Source of the DNA: Acuticoccus sp965213555
GTDB lineage: Bacteria; Pseudomonadota; Alphaproteobacteria; Rhizobiales; Amorphaceae
Length of the DNA: 64,000 bases
Assembly: GCF_965213555.1 (NCBI RefSeq)
Contig: NZ_OZ243890.1
Coordinates: 3,658,001-3,722,000 of the forward strand
Reading direction: 5' to 3'
Numbering within the stretch: the first letter of the stretch is position 1; every line of letters begins with the position of its first letter. The notes beneath the pieces were generated by a model. It was not told the DNA's origin. It saw nothing but the letters and a program-made list of their open reading frames with translations, and did no database searches. The position numbers and the translations under genes are program-made. This document shows positions 1 through 8,662 of the stretch, piece after piece.

Positions 1-94
1 TCTCGTGGAGGCGGACGTGGATGCCCTCGCTCGCGAGGCGCCACGCCGCCTCGCAGCCCGCAAGTCCCCCGCCGATGACGTCGATGGTTGCCAT
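1..94 (-). CDS. trmFO: TrmFO, tRNA (uracil-54) methyltransferase, N-terminal fragment
   Basis: Only the first 31 codons lie in the window; the gene runs off the left edge. The reading starts MATIDVIGGGLAGCEAAW, a Rossmann FAD-binding GxGxxG loop (IGGGLAG) followed by an acidic helix end and LHE, which is the usual start of TrmFO (Gid). That enzyme uses methylene-tetrahydrofolate and FAD to make ribothymidine at position 54 of tRNA. The ATG is at the complement of 92-94 and the gene diverges from the lipoprotein gene at 206. Other FAD-dependent oxidoreductases share the GxGxxG loop, but the LAGxEAAW pattern and the HE that follows favour TrmFO. Confidence 0.75.
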   Translation of the reverse strand, partial: MATIDVIGGGLAGCEAAWRLASEGIHVRLHE

Positions 95-205
95 GGCGAC
101 GAGTATGCGGTGAGGAGGGCTTCGCGCAAGCCCGGCGTGGGACCTCGTTGTTGACGTCAAAGCCAGCGAGCCGAGGGCAAGCCTTCGTCGCATGGGGAGG
201 CAAGG

Positions 206-829
206 GTGCGAGGACGACGATGGCGAGCCCGTGCGCTGGGGCTGGCAACAGCGCTCACGCTCGGCGGCTGCGTCGGCCTCCATCGCGGCGAGCCGGCAAC
301 GTGGTTCGACGCGGTCGACGCGGTCGCCCCGCGCGACGGCGGGCGCGTCGTCGTCTGTCACGGCTTCGGCTGCCGCCGCAAGACGGCCGTCGTCTTCACC
401 TCCAGGGACGTCGCCACGATGCGCGGCATCGTCGGGGCGGCGTCCAGCGCTTCGGCCGAGCGCGCCGGCATCCGACGGCTGGTCGCTTGGGCGGAGCGAC
501 GCGTGGCCCCGGAGGTAGGCTCGACTAGGGACGTGGGCGGCCTCGACCTGTGGAACGCCGGCGAACGCGGCCAGATGGACTGCATCGACGAGGCGACGAA
601 CACGACGAGCTACCTCCTCGTCGCCGAGCGCGCGGGGCTCCTGCGCCATCATCGGGTGGGGCGGCCCGTGTCGCGCGGCTACTTCCTCGACGGGCGCTAC
701 CCGCACGCCACCGCCGTCGTCGTCGCCGGCGACGCAGCATGGGCGGTCGATTCCTGGCCGCACGCCAACGGCGTCCCGCCTGACGTCCTGCCGCTGCCCG
801 TCTGGTCCGCGCGCGGGCCGATGCGCTGA
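206..829 (+). CDS. Lipoprotein with a possible transglutaminase-like Cys-His-Asp triad
   Basis: A 207-residue protein starting at GTG. It has a basic N-terminus, a hydrophobic stretch and a lipobox (LTLGGC, Cys about 22), so it is probably anchored in a membrane facing the periplasm. Visible motifs are CHGFGCRRKT (about 51-60), GQMDCIDEATNTTSYL (about 121-136), RYPHATAVV (about 164-172) and WAVDSWPHANG (about 178-188). The order Cys, His, Asp in the last three matches a papain/transglutaminase-like catalytic triad; this is my inference and no named family is claimed. The last ~15 codons (DVLPLPVWSARGP...) are themselves a unit of the downstream repeat array, so either the array grew from this 3' end or it replaced the original C-terminus. 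It diverges from trmFO. Confidence 0.72.
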   Translation: MRGRRWRARALGLATALTLGGCVGLHRGEPATWFDAVDAVAPRDGGRVVVCHGFGCRRKTAVVFTSRDVATMRGIVGAASSASAERAGIRRLVAWAERRVAPEVGSTRDVGGLDLWNAGERGQMDCIDEATNTTSYLLVAERAGLLRHHRVGRPVSRGYFLDGRYPHATAVVVAGDAAWAVDSWPHANGVPPDVLPLPVWSARGPMR

Positions 830-2280
830 TCATGCGACGCCCTCGGACGCGGTGAACAGCATGGATGGCGTGCCGTCGCTGCCCGCCTGAGAGGCGCGCG
901 GGGGCGGCGGTCCGCTGATCGCGCGACGTCCTTGCCCGCAGCGGTGAGCAGCATGGAGGGCGTGCCGCCGCTCCCGTCGGGTCCGCGCGCAGGGCCGATC
1001 CGCCGATGGCGCGACACTCGCTGGTGGTGCGGTCAACAGCATGGACGGCATCCTGCCGCTGCCCGTGGGGTTCGCCCGGGTGGTCCGCTGATCGCGCGAC
1101 GTCCTTGCCCGCCGCGGTGAGCAGCACGGAGGGCGTGCCGCCGCTCCCGTCGGGTCCGCGCGCAGGGCCGATCCGCCGATGGCGCGACACTCGCGGGTGG
1201 TGCGGTCAACAGCATGGACGGCATCCTGCCGCTGCCCGTCGGGTTCGCCCCGGTCGGTCCGCTGATCACGCGACGCCTTGCCTGCCGCGGTGAGCAGCAT
1301 GGAGGGCGTGCCGCCGCTCCCGTCGGGTCCGCGCGCAGGGCCGATCCGCCGATGACGCGACACTCGCGGGTGGTGCGGTCAACAGCATGGACGGCATCCT
1401 GCCGCTGCCCGTGGGGTTCGCCCGGGTCGGTCCGCTGATCACGCGATGCCCTCGCAGGGCGCGGGAAACGCCAGACGTGTCCTGCCGCTGCACGTCTGGT
1501 CCGCACGCGGGCCGATCGGCTTCCTAGGGACGCTCCCTTACGGCGCGGAACAGCGAGGAAGCGTCCTTCCGCTGCACGTCTGGTCCGCGCGCGGACCGGT
1601 CCGCTGACCGTGCGCCTCCCTCGGAGGGCGCAACGAACAGCGGAGACGGAGGCCTGCCGCTGCCTGTTGCCACGCGCCGGGGCCGATAGTTTGATCAAGC
1701 GACATCCGCGAGCGACGTGGCGAGCAGCACGGACACGTCCCGCCGCCCGCTCGTCTGATCCGCGCGCAAGCCAATCCGCTGTTCGTGCGACATCTTTGAG
1801 CGAGCTGGTGAACAGCGTAGAGGCGTCCCGGCACTGCCCGTCAGCTCCGCGCGCAGGCCGATCCGCTGATCGTGCGACGTCCTCGGACAGTACGATGAAC
1901 AGCGAGGACGGCGTCCTGCCGCTGCCCATCTGGTTCCGCGTGGGCACTTCGCTGATCGGGTCACACCCTCGCGCGGTCCGGTGGACAGCGTGGACGGCGT
2001 CCTGCCGCTTCCGGTCTGGTCCATGCCCGCCGATCCGCTGATCAGGCGACGCCCTCGCACGGCCCTGTGAACAGCGGGGGCAGGGTCTGGACGCCGCTCG
2101 TCCAGGACGCGCGTGGGCCGACCCGCCGTCAGGCACGGTACTGCGAAGAGACGGTACTGCGAAGAGCATGCACGGCGGGCTGCCGCGTACCGTCGTGTAC
2201 GCGCACGGGTCGTCCGCTGATCAGGCGACGCGCTCGCACGGTTCGGTGAACAGCTTGGACGGCGTCCTCAGCCGCGTCCC
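782..2280. repeat. Degenerate tandem repeat array, left part (units 1-17)
   Basis: Contiguous imperfect units recur every 85-88 bp. Counting from the conserved core (consensus GCGGTGAACAGC), units start at about 849, 941, 1029, 1114, 1202, 1287, 1375, 1461, 1543, 1630, 1717, 1805, 1892, 1978, 2064, 2155 and 2243. The core is followed by a TGGACGGCGTCCTGCCGCT-like block, a GTCCGCGCGC block and a CCGCTGATCGCGCGACG block. The better conserved units can fold into two hairpins: GGAC-GGC-GTCC, and GATC-CGCT-GATC inside GCGC/GCGC and GTC/GAC arms. The first copy begins inside the upstream coding sequence (782-829). A 16-bp duplication (2135-2150, 2151-2166) sits at unit 16. Apart from that first copy I see no gene in this 1.5 kb; open frames here follow the repeat and change frame from unit to unit. 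Confidence 0.9.
941..1460. repeat. 173-bp higher-order repeat inside the array
   Basis: Within the array, units alternate between two types, one with core GCGGTGAGCAGC (941, 1114, 1287) and one with core GCGGTCAACAGC (1029, 1202, 1375). The spacing is exactly 173 bp for each type (88 + 85). The three dimers are nearly identical to each other while the rest of the array is much more diverged, which indicates recent duplication of a two-unit block. Confidence 0.88.
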
Positions 2281-3108
2281 CATCAACGATCGGTGAAATC
2301 TCATCGGGTTTGGTCTGCCCTCGTTCACACAGGGAGCGACACGGACCGGCACCATTTGAGCGACGCGATGTTGGGGGGCGATCATCCAGCCGCTCTTGCC
2401 GACGAACGGGCGAGGCGTGCCTCGGGTCGACGACCGACGGGTGATCGACGGCATCCTTTGGCGGTTCCGGACCGGGTCGCCCTGGCGCGACCTGCCCGAG
2501 CGCTACGGACCACGCACGACGCTCTACAACCGCTTCGTCCGATGGCGGGCGAAGGGGATCTCGGACCGCATCCTGGCCGCCGTGTCGGAAGCTACGACCG
2601 CGACATCGTCATGATCGACGCCTCATGCGTGCGCGTCCACCAGCACGCCGCCACCATTGAATGGGGGGGGACGATCGCTTGCATGGGCCGTTCCCGCGGC
2701 GGCCTGACCACGAAGATCCACGCCCTCGTCGATCCCGAGGGACGACCGATCCGCCTCGCGCTGACACCCGGACAGGCCGGCGACGCACCGGCCGCCCTCG
2801 GCCTGATCGACGGCCTCGTGCCAGGCTCCATCCTCATCGCCGACCGGGCATAGGACACCAACGCGATCCGCGCGCACGCGAGCGGAGGCGGCGCATGGGC
2901 CCACATCCCGCCACGCGTGATCTGTAAGACCACGTTCGCCTTCAGCCGCCGCCTCGACCGCGAGCGCCAACTCGTCGAGCGGTCCTTCAATCGGGTCAAA
3001 AGGTTCCGCGGCATCGCCACGCGGTCCGATCGCCGGCCTGACAACCTCGCCGCCATCACCCTCGCAGCGATCCGCATCTGGATCGCCGCGAAACGTGTCC
3101 GGCATCTA
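2281..3108 (+). mobile_element. IS5-family (IS427-like) insertion sequence, degenerate
   Basis: The element interrupts a repeat unit of the array. Its transposase remnant is described separately. The right end reads CGTGTCCGGCATCTA up to 3108, which resembles an IS427-group terminal repeat ending in TA. I cannot find a matching left terminal repeat near 2281, so that border is set only by where the array sequence stops being recognisable. The right end directly touches the IS630-type element. Confidence 0.72.
2338..3108 (+). pseudogene. IS5/IS427-type DDE transposase, inactivated
   Basis: The fragments line up as one transposase: HLSDAM near 2350, then PLLPTNGRGVPRVDDRRVI and WRFRTGSPWRDLPERYGP in the second frame (2380-2600), then SYDRDIVMIDASCVRVHQH, MGRSRGGLTTKIHALVD and GSILIADRA in the first frame (2598-2850). 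In-frame TAG at 2851-2853 interrupts the DRAYD motif that carries a catalytic Asp. The frame then continues unchanged to VERSFNRVKRFRGIATR and LAAIRIWIAAKR. The frame change at a run of six G (about 2371-2376) is a mutation; the one near 2595 could be programmed, as IS427 elements often use two frames. The nonsense codon makes the gene dead. Confidence 0.85.
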
Positions 3109-4138
3109 GAGCACTTTAGGGTTGCGAGGGATCGGGCAAATCAAACTCTGAAGGGGGCGGCTTCGCGTTTGGAGTTCGCACGACGGCGCCGCTGTCCAAC
3201 GATCTGAGAAAGGTCTGGTCAAGGCGGTCGATGCGGGCGCTTCGGCACGCCAGGCGGCGGCCCGCTTCGACGTCAGCCCCTCGACGGTCGTCAAGCTCTG
3301 CAGCGCGTTCGGGCCACGGGCAGCGTCGAGCCCGCGCGGATCGGCGGCTATCGCAGGCCGCTCTTGGCCGCGCACGAGGCGGCGATCCGCACGCTCGTGG
3401 CTGCAAACGGGAGCATCATGCTGGCCGAGCTGAGGGCGGCCATCCGCCGACGCGGCGGGTCGGCGGTGTCGCTGTGGGCGGTCTGGTCGATGCTGCAACG
3501 GCTTGAGCTGCGGCACAAAAGAAGTCGCTGAGCGCAGCAGAGCGGGAGCGTCCTGACGTCGCGAAGGCCCGCAATCGCTGGCGCGGCTTCCAGGGCTTCA
3601 TGGATCCTGACCGCTTCGTGTTCCTCGACGCGACCGGGGCGTCCACCAACATGGTCCGCCGGACGGGCTGAGCGCCCAAGGGCGACCGGCTGGTCGATCG
3701 CGCCCGTCATGGACATTGGAAGACCACGACGTTCGTCGCCGGTCTGCGCGCGTTAAGAGATCATCGCCCCGCTCGTCCTCTTGGGGCCGATGACGGGACG
3801 CACCTTCCTCGCCTACGCCAAGCAGTTCCTCGCGCCGTCGCTGTCGCCGAGCGACGTCGTGGTGATGGACAACCTCGCGGTGCACAAGGTCGCCGGGGTG
3901 CGCGAGGCGATCGCCGCGGCGGGCGCCAGCGTCCTCCATCTTCCGCCCTACAGCCCCGACCGTAACCCCATCGAGATGGTGTTCGGCAAGCTGAAGGCGC
4001 TCCTGCGCAAGGCCGCCGCGCGCACCCGCGACGACCTCTGGGACACCATCGGCGCGCTCCTCGACCGCTCCCATCCCGACGAATGTCGCCGCTACATCCG
4101 CCACTGCGGCTATGCGTACGACTAAACCGAAAGTGCTC
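3109..4138 (+). mobile_element. IS630-family insertion sequence, degenerate
   Basis: Terminal inverted repeats are visible: GAGCACTTTAGGGTT at 3109 and its imperfect complement ending GTGCTC at 4138, giving a 1,030-bp element. A TA dinucleotide, the usual IS630 target, precedes the left end (3107-3108) and also forms the last two bases of the neighbouring IS5-type end. The right flank is TC, so the target duplication is no longer intact. To the right the 87-bp array resumes at once. Confidence 0.85.
3186..4125 (+). pseudogene. IS630-type DDE transposase, inactivated
   Basis: Fragments in successive frames match the IS630 transposase order. They are APLSNDLRKGLVKAVDAG and ARFDVSPSTVVKL (helix-turn-helix, 3190-3300), ATGSVEPARIGGYRRPLLA (3312-3370), SLSAAERERPDVAKARNRW and DRFVFLDATGASTNM (3525-3655), HGHWKTTTFVAGLRAL (3705-3755), then DVVVMDN and LPPYSPDRNPIEMVFGKLKA (3855-3990), ending GYAYD at 4125. 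The breaks I can see are frameshifts near 3310, 3520 and 3750 and an in-frame TGA at about 3670. The 3' third is an open frame from 3781. With four lesions it cannot be functional. Confidence 0.88.
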
Positions 4139-4470
4139 TCGCGCTGCCCGCCTGGTCCGCCCGGAGGCCGCTCCGCTGATCCGGCGATGCCCTCGTACGA
4201 TGTTGTGGACAGCGGGGACGCCTCCTACTGCTGCCGTCTGGTAGGCGCACGGAACGGACGTTGACCCTGCTCGGTGCAGGTGAGCAGCGCGGAGGACGTC
4301 CGGCCGCTCCCCGTCCCATCCGCGCAGGAGCCGGGCTCGCTGATCGCGCGACCCTTCGCACGGTGCGGTGAACACCATGGGAGGGCATCCGGCCGCTGCC
4401 CGTCTGGTCCGCGCGCAGCGATCCGCTTGTCAGGCGATCCCCTCGCACGCTGCGGTGAACAGCGTGGGCG
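4139..4470. repeat. Degenerate tandem repeat array, right part (units 18-21)
   Basis: This continues the same 87-bp array after the insertion sequences. Cores start at about 4202, 4277, 4365 and 4452, with unit lengths of about 75, 88 and 87 bp. The last copy runs into the 3' end of the minus-strand gene that ends at 4430 and supplies its final codons (LFTAACEGIA). Nothing else is visible in 4139-4429. Confidence 0.88.
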
Positions 4471-5614
4471 GCGGGCGAGCCAGCGCGTAGCGCAGCGTTC
4501 GCAGGGTCTGCCGGTCGAGCTCCTCGACGAAGCCTTGCTGCAGGTGGCGCTGGTTGTGGGCGCAGGCCTCACGCGCCGCGTCGAGGAACGCGCGGCGCGC
4601 CCCCGCCGCCTCGAGCGCCCGTCGCAGGCGCTCCAGCTCGACGAGGACGGCGATGAGGCGATCCTCCGGCTCCACAACGTTGTCGTAGCTCTCGTCGATC
4701 ACCGCGCCGAACGTCGCGAAGCCGAAGTCGCGCAGCAGCGCAAGGCTCCGCGGCGCCGCGACGAGGACGAACGGACGGTGGGTCACGAACGGCTTGAACG
4801 ACTTTTCCGTCACGCGCACGACGGGAGCCCGAAAGTCCGTCTCGGTCACGATCGACAGCATCGTAGCCCGGACCGGCGCCTCCGGGAACGAGACCGGCAT
4901 CGGGCCGAGGCGGCCGAAGGCGGCGCTCTGCCTGTCGTCGAAGTCGGCGGTGCCCTCGCTCCAACCCTCGGCGTCCCGGTCCGGGGCAAGGTGGGCGAGG
5001 CGGGGAAAGTTTCGCGCAACGTCCTCAGCCATGCGGCGAGGCGAGTGGCTCCCCTCCACCCTATGGTCGGAGCGCAGCACCACCTGCGAAAGCGCGGAGC
5101 GGCGGATCGCCTCCATGAGCAGGTAGCGGTGCGGACGCACGGTGCGGTTCAGCATGAGGAAGCGCGGCGGAGCGTCGGCGAGCGCGTCGTAGCTGAAGTC
5201 GGTCAGCTCCATCGCCTCGTAGGTCCGCGCGAGGCGTACGGGCCAGTGGTGGTAGGCGAGCCAGTTCATCGGTTCGCGCCGCGCACCGTCCTCGCGCGGG
5301 AGCCCGCTCCCCTGTGCCACGAGAACCACGCGCCCGCGCGGCACGCCGGTCTCGCGGTTGAACGCCGCGAGCGCCTCGACCGCGTCGTCGTCGAGGCGGC
5401 GCGAGTTCTCGTTGGAGGCGTCGAGGAACACGACGTCCTCGGGCCCCGGTGCGTGCGTGCGCAGCGCATCGAGCCCATCGACGAGCCGTCGGTTCGTCTG
5501 CTTGTTGGGGTAGAGCGCGATGTAGAAGCCACGCCGCGCCGGCACGGCATGGGCGTGGCGCGCCAGGAAGTCGTGGAACGTGAGCCTCTCTTCGGTGAGG
5601 CCGATCAGCTCCAT
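4430..5614 (-). CDS. Hypothetical protein, glycosyltransferase-like
   Basis: A protein of about 394 residues. I prefer the ATG at 5614 (MELIGLTEERLTF), which leaves 16 nt after the uvrA stop; a longer frame to 5662 would overlap uvrA. No signal peptide is seen. Visible blocks are FYIALYPNKQTNRRLVDGL, PPRFLMLNRTVRPHRYLL, FRAPVVRVTEKSFKPFVTH, RPFVLVAAPRSLALLRDFGF and FGAVIDESYD. The TEKxFKPF...RPFxLV...LRxxGFxTF...IDESYD pattern occurs in uncharacterised glycosyltransferase-like proteins of bacteria and phages; I cannot name a substrate. The C-terminal ~11 residues are encoded by the last copy of the repeat array. It is probably cotranscribed with uvrA. Confidence 0.7.
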   Translation of the reverse strand: MELIGLTEERLTFHDFLARHAHAVPARRGFYIALYPNKQTNRRLVDGLDALRTHAPGPEDVVFLDASNENSRRLDDDAVEALAAFNRETGVPRGRVVLVAQGSGLPREDGARREPMNWLAYHHWPVRLARTYEAMELTDFSYDALADAPPRFLMLNRTVRPHRYLLMEAIRRSALSQVVLRSDHRVEGSHSPRRMAEDVARNFPRLAHLAPDRDAEGWSEGTADFDDRQSAAFGRLGPMPVSFPEAPVRATMLSIVTETDFRAPVVRVTEKSFKPFVTHRPFVLVAAPRSLALLRDFGFATFGAVIDESYDNVVEPEDRLIAVLVELERLRRALEAAGARRAFLDAAREACAHNQRHLQQGFVEELDRQTLRTLRYALARPPPTLFTAACEGIA

Positions 5615-5630
5615 GGCGATGGGGCGCGCC

Positions 5631-8531
5631 TCACTCGGCGGCCTCGCGCGCGCCGGCGCCACGGCGGGCGAGGAGCTCGGCGAGGAAGCGGCCCGTGTGG
5701 CTCCGTGACACCTTCATCACCGCCTCCGGCCGCCCGGCCGCGACGATCTCACCGCCGCCGTCGCCGCCCTCGGGGCCGATGTCGATGATCCAATCCGCCG
5801 TCTTGATGACCTCGAGGTTGTGCTCGATGACGACGACGGTGTTGCCTTGGTCGACGAGCTTCCTCAGCACCTCGAGGAGCTTCTCGACGTCCGCGAAGTG
5901 CAGCCCCGTCGTCGGCTCGTCGAGGATGTAGAGCGTGCGCCCCGTGGCGCGCTTGGAGAGCTCCTTGGCAAGCTTGATGCGCTGCGCCTCGCCGCCAGAC
6001 AAGGTCGTCGCCTGCTGGCCGATGCGGATGTAGCCGAGCCCCACCTCGTTCAACGTGACGAGCTTGTCGCGCACCGCCGGCACGGCGGAGAAGAACTCGC
6101 ACCCGTCCTCGACGGTCATCTCCAAGACGTCGGAGATGGAGCGGTCCTTGAAGGCGATCTCCAGCGTCTCGCGGTTGTAGCGCTTGCCGTGGCACACGTC
6201 GCAGGTGACGTAGACGTCCGGCAGGAAGTGCATCTCGATCTTGATGACGCCGTCGCCTTGGCACGCCTCGCAGCGCCCACCCTTGACGTTGAACGAGAAG
6301 CGGCCGGGCCCGTAGCCGCGCGCCTTGGACTCCGGCAGCCCGGCGAACCAGTCGCGGATCGGCGTGAACGCGCCGGTGTAGGTGGCGGGGTTGGAGCGCG
6401 GCGTGCGGCCGATGGGCGACTGGTCGATGTCGATGATCTTGTCGAGGTGCTCGAGCCCGGTGATCGCCTCATGCGGCGCGGGCTGCTCGCGGCTCTTGTT
6501 CAGCTTGCGCGAGACCGCCCGGTAGAGCGTCTCGATGACGAGGGTGGACTTGCCGGAGCCCGACACGCCGGTGACCGCGGTGAAGAGGCCAAGGGGGATC
6601 TCCGCCGTCACGCCGCGCAGGTTGTTGCCGGTCGCGTTCACCACCTTGATCGTCCGACCCTTCTTGCGCGCACGACGCTTGTCCGGCACCGGGATCTCGC
6701 GCGCGCCGGACAGATACTGCCCGGTGAGCGAGGCAGGGTTCGCGAGGAGCGCGGCCGGCGATCCCTCGGCGGTGACGGTGCCACCGCGGACGCCGGCGCC
6801 AGGGCCCATGTCGAGCACGTGGTCGGCGGCGAGGATCGCGTCCTCGTCGTGCTCCACCACGATCACCGTGTTGCCGAGGTCGCGCAGCCGCTTCAGCGTC
6901 TCGATGAGGCGCGCGTTGTCGCGCTGGTGGAGGCCGATGGACGGCTCGTCCAGCACGTAGAGCACGCCCGTCAGCCCCGATCCGATCTGCGAGGCGAGGC
7001 GGATGCGCTGGGACTCACCGCCCGACAGCGTGCGTGAGCCACGGCTGAGCTGCAGGTAATCGAGGCCGACGTCCACGAGGAAGCGCAGCCGCTCGCGGAT
7101 CTCCTTCAGGATGGCGCGGGCGATCTCGCGCTGCTGGTCGGTGAGCGCGTCCGGCAGCGCCTCGAACCACGGCGCGGCGTCGCGGATCGCCAGCGCCGAC
7201 ACCTCGCCGATGTGCCGTCCGCCGACCTTCACCGCCAGCGCCTCGGGCTTCAGCCGGAAGCCGTTGCAGGCGGGGCAGGGCGCGTCCGACTGGTAGCGCG
7301 CCAGCTCGTCGCGCACCCAGGAGGAATCGGTCTCGGTCCAGCGTCGCTCGATGTTGGTGATGACACCCTCGAACGTCTTCTTCGTCGTGTAGGAGCGCAG
7401 CCCGTCGTCGTAGGTGAAGGCGATCTTCTCGCGGCCCGAGCCGTAGAGGATGACGTCGCGCACCTTTTCCGGCAGCTCGCGCCACGGGGTCATCATGTCG
7501 ACCTCGTAGTGCGCCGCGATCGCTTGCAGGGTCTGCGTGTAGTACGGGCTCGTGTTGCCCGTCCGCGCCCAGGGCAGCACCGCGCCGCCGTTCAGCGTCA
7601 TCGCCGTGTCGGGGACGACGAGGTCCGCCTCGAAGGTGAGCGTCGTGCCGAGCCCGTCGCAGGTGGGGCAGGCCCCCGTCGGCGCATTGAACGAGAACAG
7701 CCGGGGCTCGATCTCGGCGATGGTGAAGCCCGACACCGGGCAGGCGAACTTCTCGGAGAAGGTGATGCGGCGCGGCGCGCCCCCGTCGACCTCGTCGGCG
7801 AACTCGGCGATGGCGATCCCGTCGGCGAGGCGCAGCGCCGTCTCGATGGAGTCCGCGAGGCGCGTCGCAAGGTCGGGACGCACGGCGATGCGGTCCACGA
7901 CGACGTCGATGTCGTGCTTGAACTTCTTGTCGAGCGCCGGCGCGTCCTCGATCTCGTGGAACGTCCCATTGATCTTGACGCGCTGGAAGCCGCGCTTCTG
8001 CAGCTCCGCCAGCTCGCGGCGGTACTCGCCCTTGCGGCCGCGCACGATGGGCGCGAGCAGGTAGAGCCGCGTCTTCTCGGGCAGCGCGAGCACGCGGTCC
8101 ACCATCTGCGACACCGTCTGCGCCTCGATGGGCAGCCCCGTCGCCGGCGAGTAGGGCACGCCGATGCGCGCCCACAGGAGGCGCATGTAGTCGTTGATCT
8201 CGGTGACGGTGCCGACGGTGGAGCGCGGGTTGCGGCTCGTGGTCTTCTGCTCGATGGAGATGGCCGGCGACAGGCCGTCGATCTGGTCGACGTCCGGCTT
8301 CTGCATCATCTCGAGGAACTGGCGCGCGTAGGCCGACAGGCTCTCCACGTAGCGCCGCTGGCCCTCGGCGTAGATCGTGTCGAAGGCGAGCGAGGACTTG
8401 CCCGAGCCCGACAGCCCGGTGAACACGATAAGGCGGTCACGCGGCAGCGTGACGCTCACGTTCTTCAGGTTGTGCTCGCGCGCGCCGCGGACGACGAGCT
8501 GGCGTTCGGGGGCGGGCTTGCGCTCGGACAT
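5631..8531 (-). CDS. uvrA: UvrA, excinuclease ABC subunit A
   Basis: A 966-residue ATPase that scans DNA for lesions with UvrB in nucleotide excision repair. Two ABC modules are present: Walker A FTGLSGSGKSSLAF near the N-terminus and TGVSGSGKSTLVIETL in the C-terminal half, with signature motifs LSGGESQRIRLA and LSGGEAQRIKLA. Zinc modules are intact (CPVSG...CPTCDGLG, CPACNGF, CEACQGDG...CDVCHGKRY). An upstream ATG at 8543 exists, but MSERKPAPERQLVVRGARE at 8531 is the usual start; the open frame beyond that is noncoding. Length is normal for the family. Confidence 0.97.
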   Translation of the reverse strand: MSERKPAPERQLVVRGAREHNLKNVSVTLPRDRLIVFTGLSGSGKSSLAFDTIYAEGQRRYVESLSAYARQFLEMMQKPDVDQIDGLSPAISIEQKTTSRNPRSTVGTVTEINDYMRLLWARIGVPYSPATGLPIEAQTVSQMVDRVLALPEKTRLYLLAPIVRGRKGEYRRELAELQKRGFQRVKINGTFHEIEDAPALDKKFKHDIDVVVDRIAVRPDLATRLADSIETALRLADGIAIAEFADEVDGGAPRRITFSEKFACPVSGFTIAEIEPRLFSFNAPTGACPTCDGLGTTLTFEADLVVPDTAMTLNGGAVLPWARTGNTSPYYTQTLQAIAAHYEVDMMTPWRELPEKVRDVILYGSGREKIAFTYDDGLRSYTTKKTFEGVITNIERRWTETDSSWVRDELARYQSDAPCPACNGFRLKPEALAVKVGGRHIGEVSALAIRDAAPWFEALPDALTDQQREIARAILKEIRERLRFLVDVGLDYLQLSRGSRTLSGGESQRIRLASQIGSGLTGVLYVLDEPSIGLHQRDNARLIETLKRLRDLGNTVIVVEHDEDAILAADHVLDMGPGAGVRGGTVTAEGSPAALLANPASLTGQYLSGAREIPVPDKRRARKKGRTIKVVNATGNNLRGVTAEIPLGLFTAVTGVSGSGKSTLVIETLYRAVSRKLNKSREQPAPHEAITGLEHLDKIIDIDQSPIGRTPRSNPATYTGAFTPIRDWFAGLPESKARGYGPGRFSFNVKGGRCEACQGDGVIKIEMHFLPDVYVTCDVCHGKRYNRETLEIAFKDRSISDVLEMTVEDGCEFFSAVPAVRDKLVTLNEVGLGYIRIGQQATTLSGGEAQRIKLAKELSKRATGRTLYILDEPTTGLHFADVEKLLEVLRKLVDQGNTVVVIEHNLEVIKTADWIIDIGPEGGDGGGEIVAAGRPEAVMKVSRSHTGRFLAELLARRGAGAREAAE

Positions 8532-8662
8532 GGCGTGCCCCATGAGCTTTGCGGGGATGTTGACCGCAACCTGTGACGCACGGCGCGGCCGGTCAATGAC
8601 GCGTTCGGGCGCGGGGGTGATCCTCCCCTTGTTTCCCCTCACGCTGCTGGGCAGCCACTCCC

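Noticed and set aside
1033..2169. Long minus-strand open frame of 378 codons across the repeat array
   Set aside because: Its translation follows the 87-bp repeat with Arg/Ala/Pro-rich, frame-changing segments. Unit lengths are often not multiples of three, and no start or ribosome site fits. It is open only because the repeat lacks stops in GC-rich DNA.
2293..2853. Intact IS5 OrfB
   Set aside because: The frame ends at a TAG inside the conserved DRAYD motif and continues beyond it, so it is a broken transposase and not a complete gene.
782..4470. CRISPR array
   Set aside because: Units are contiguous and degenerate, of 85-88 bp, with no short identical repeats and unique spacers, and no cas genes nearby.
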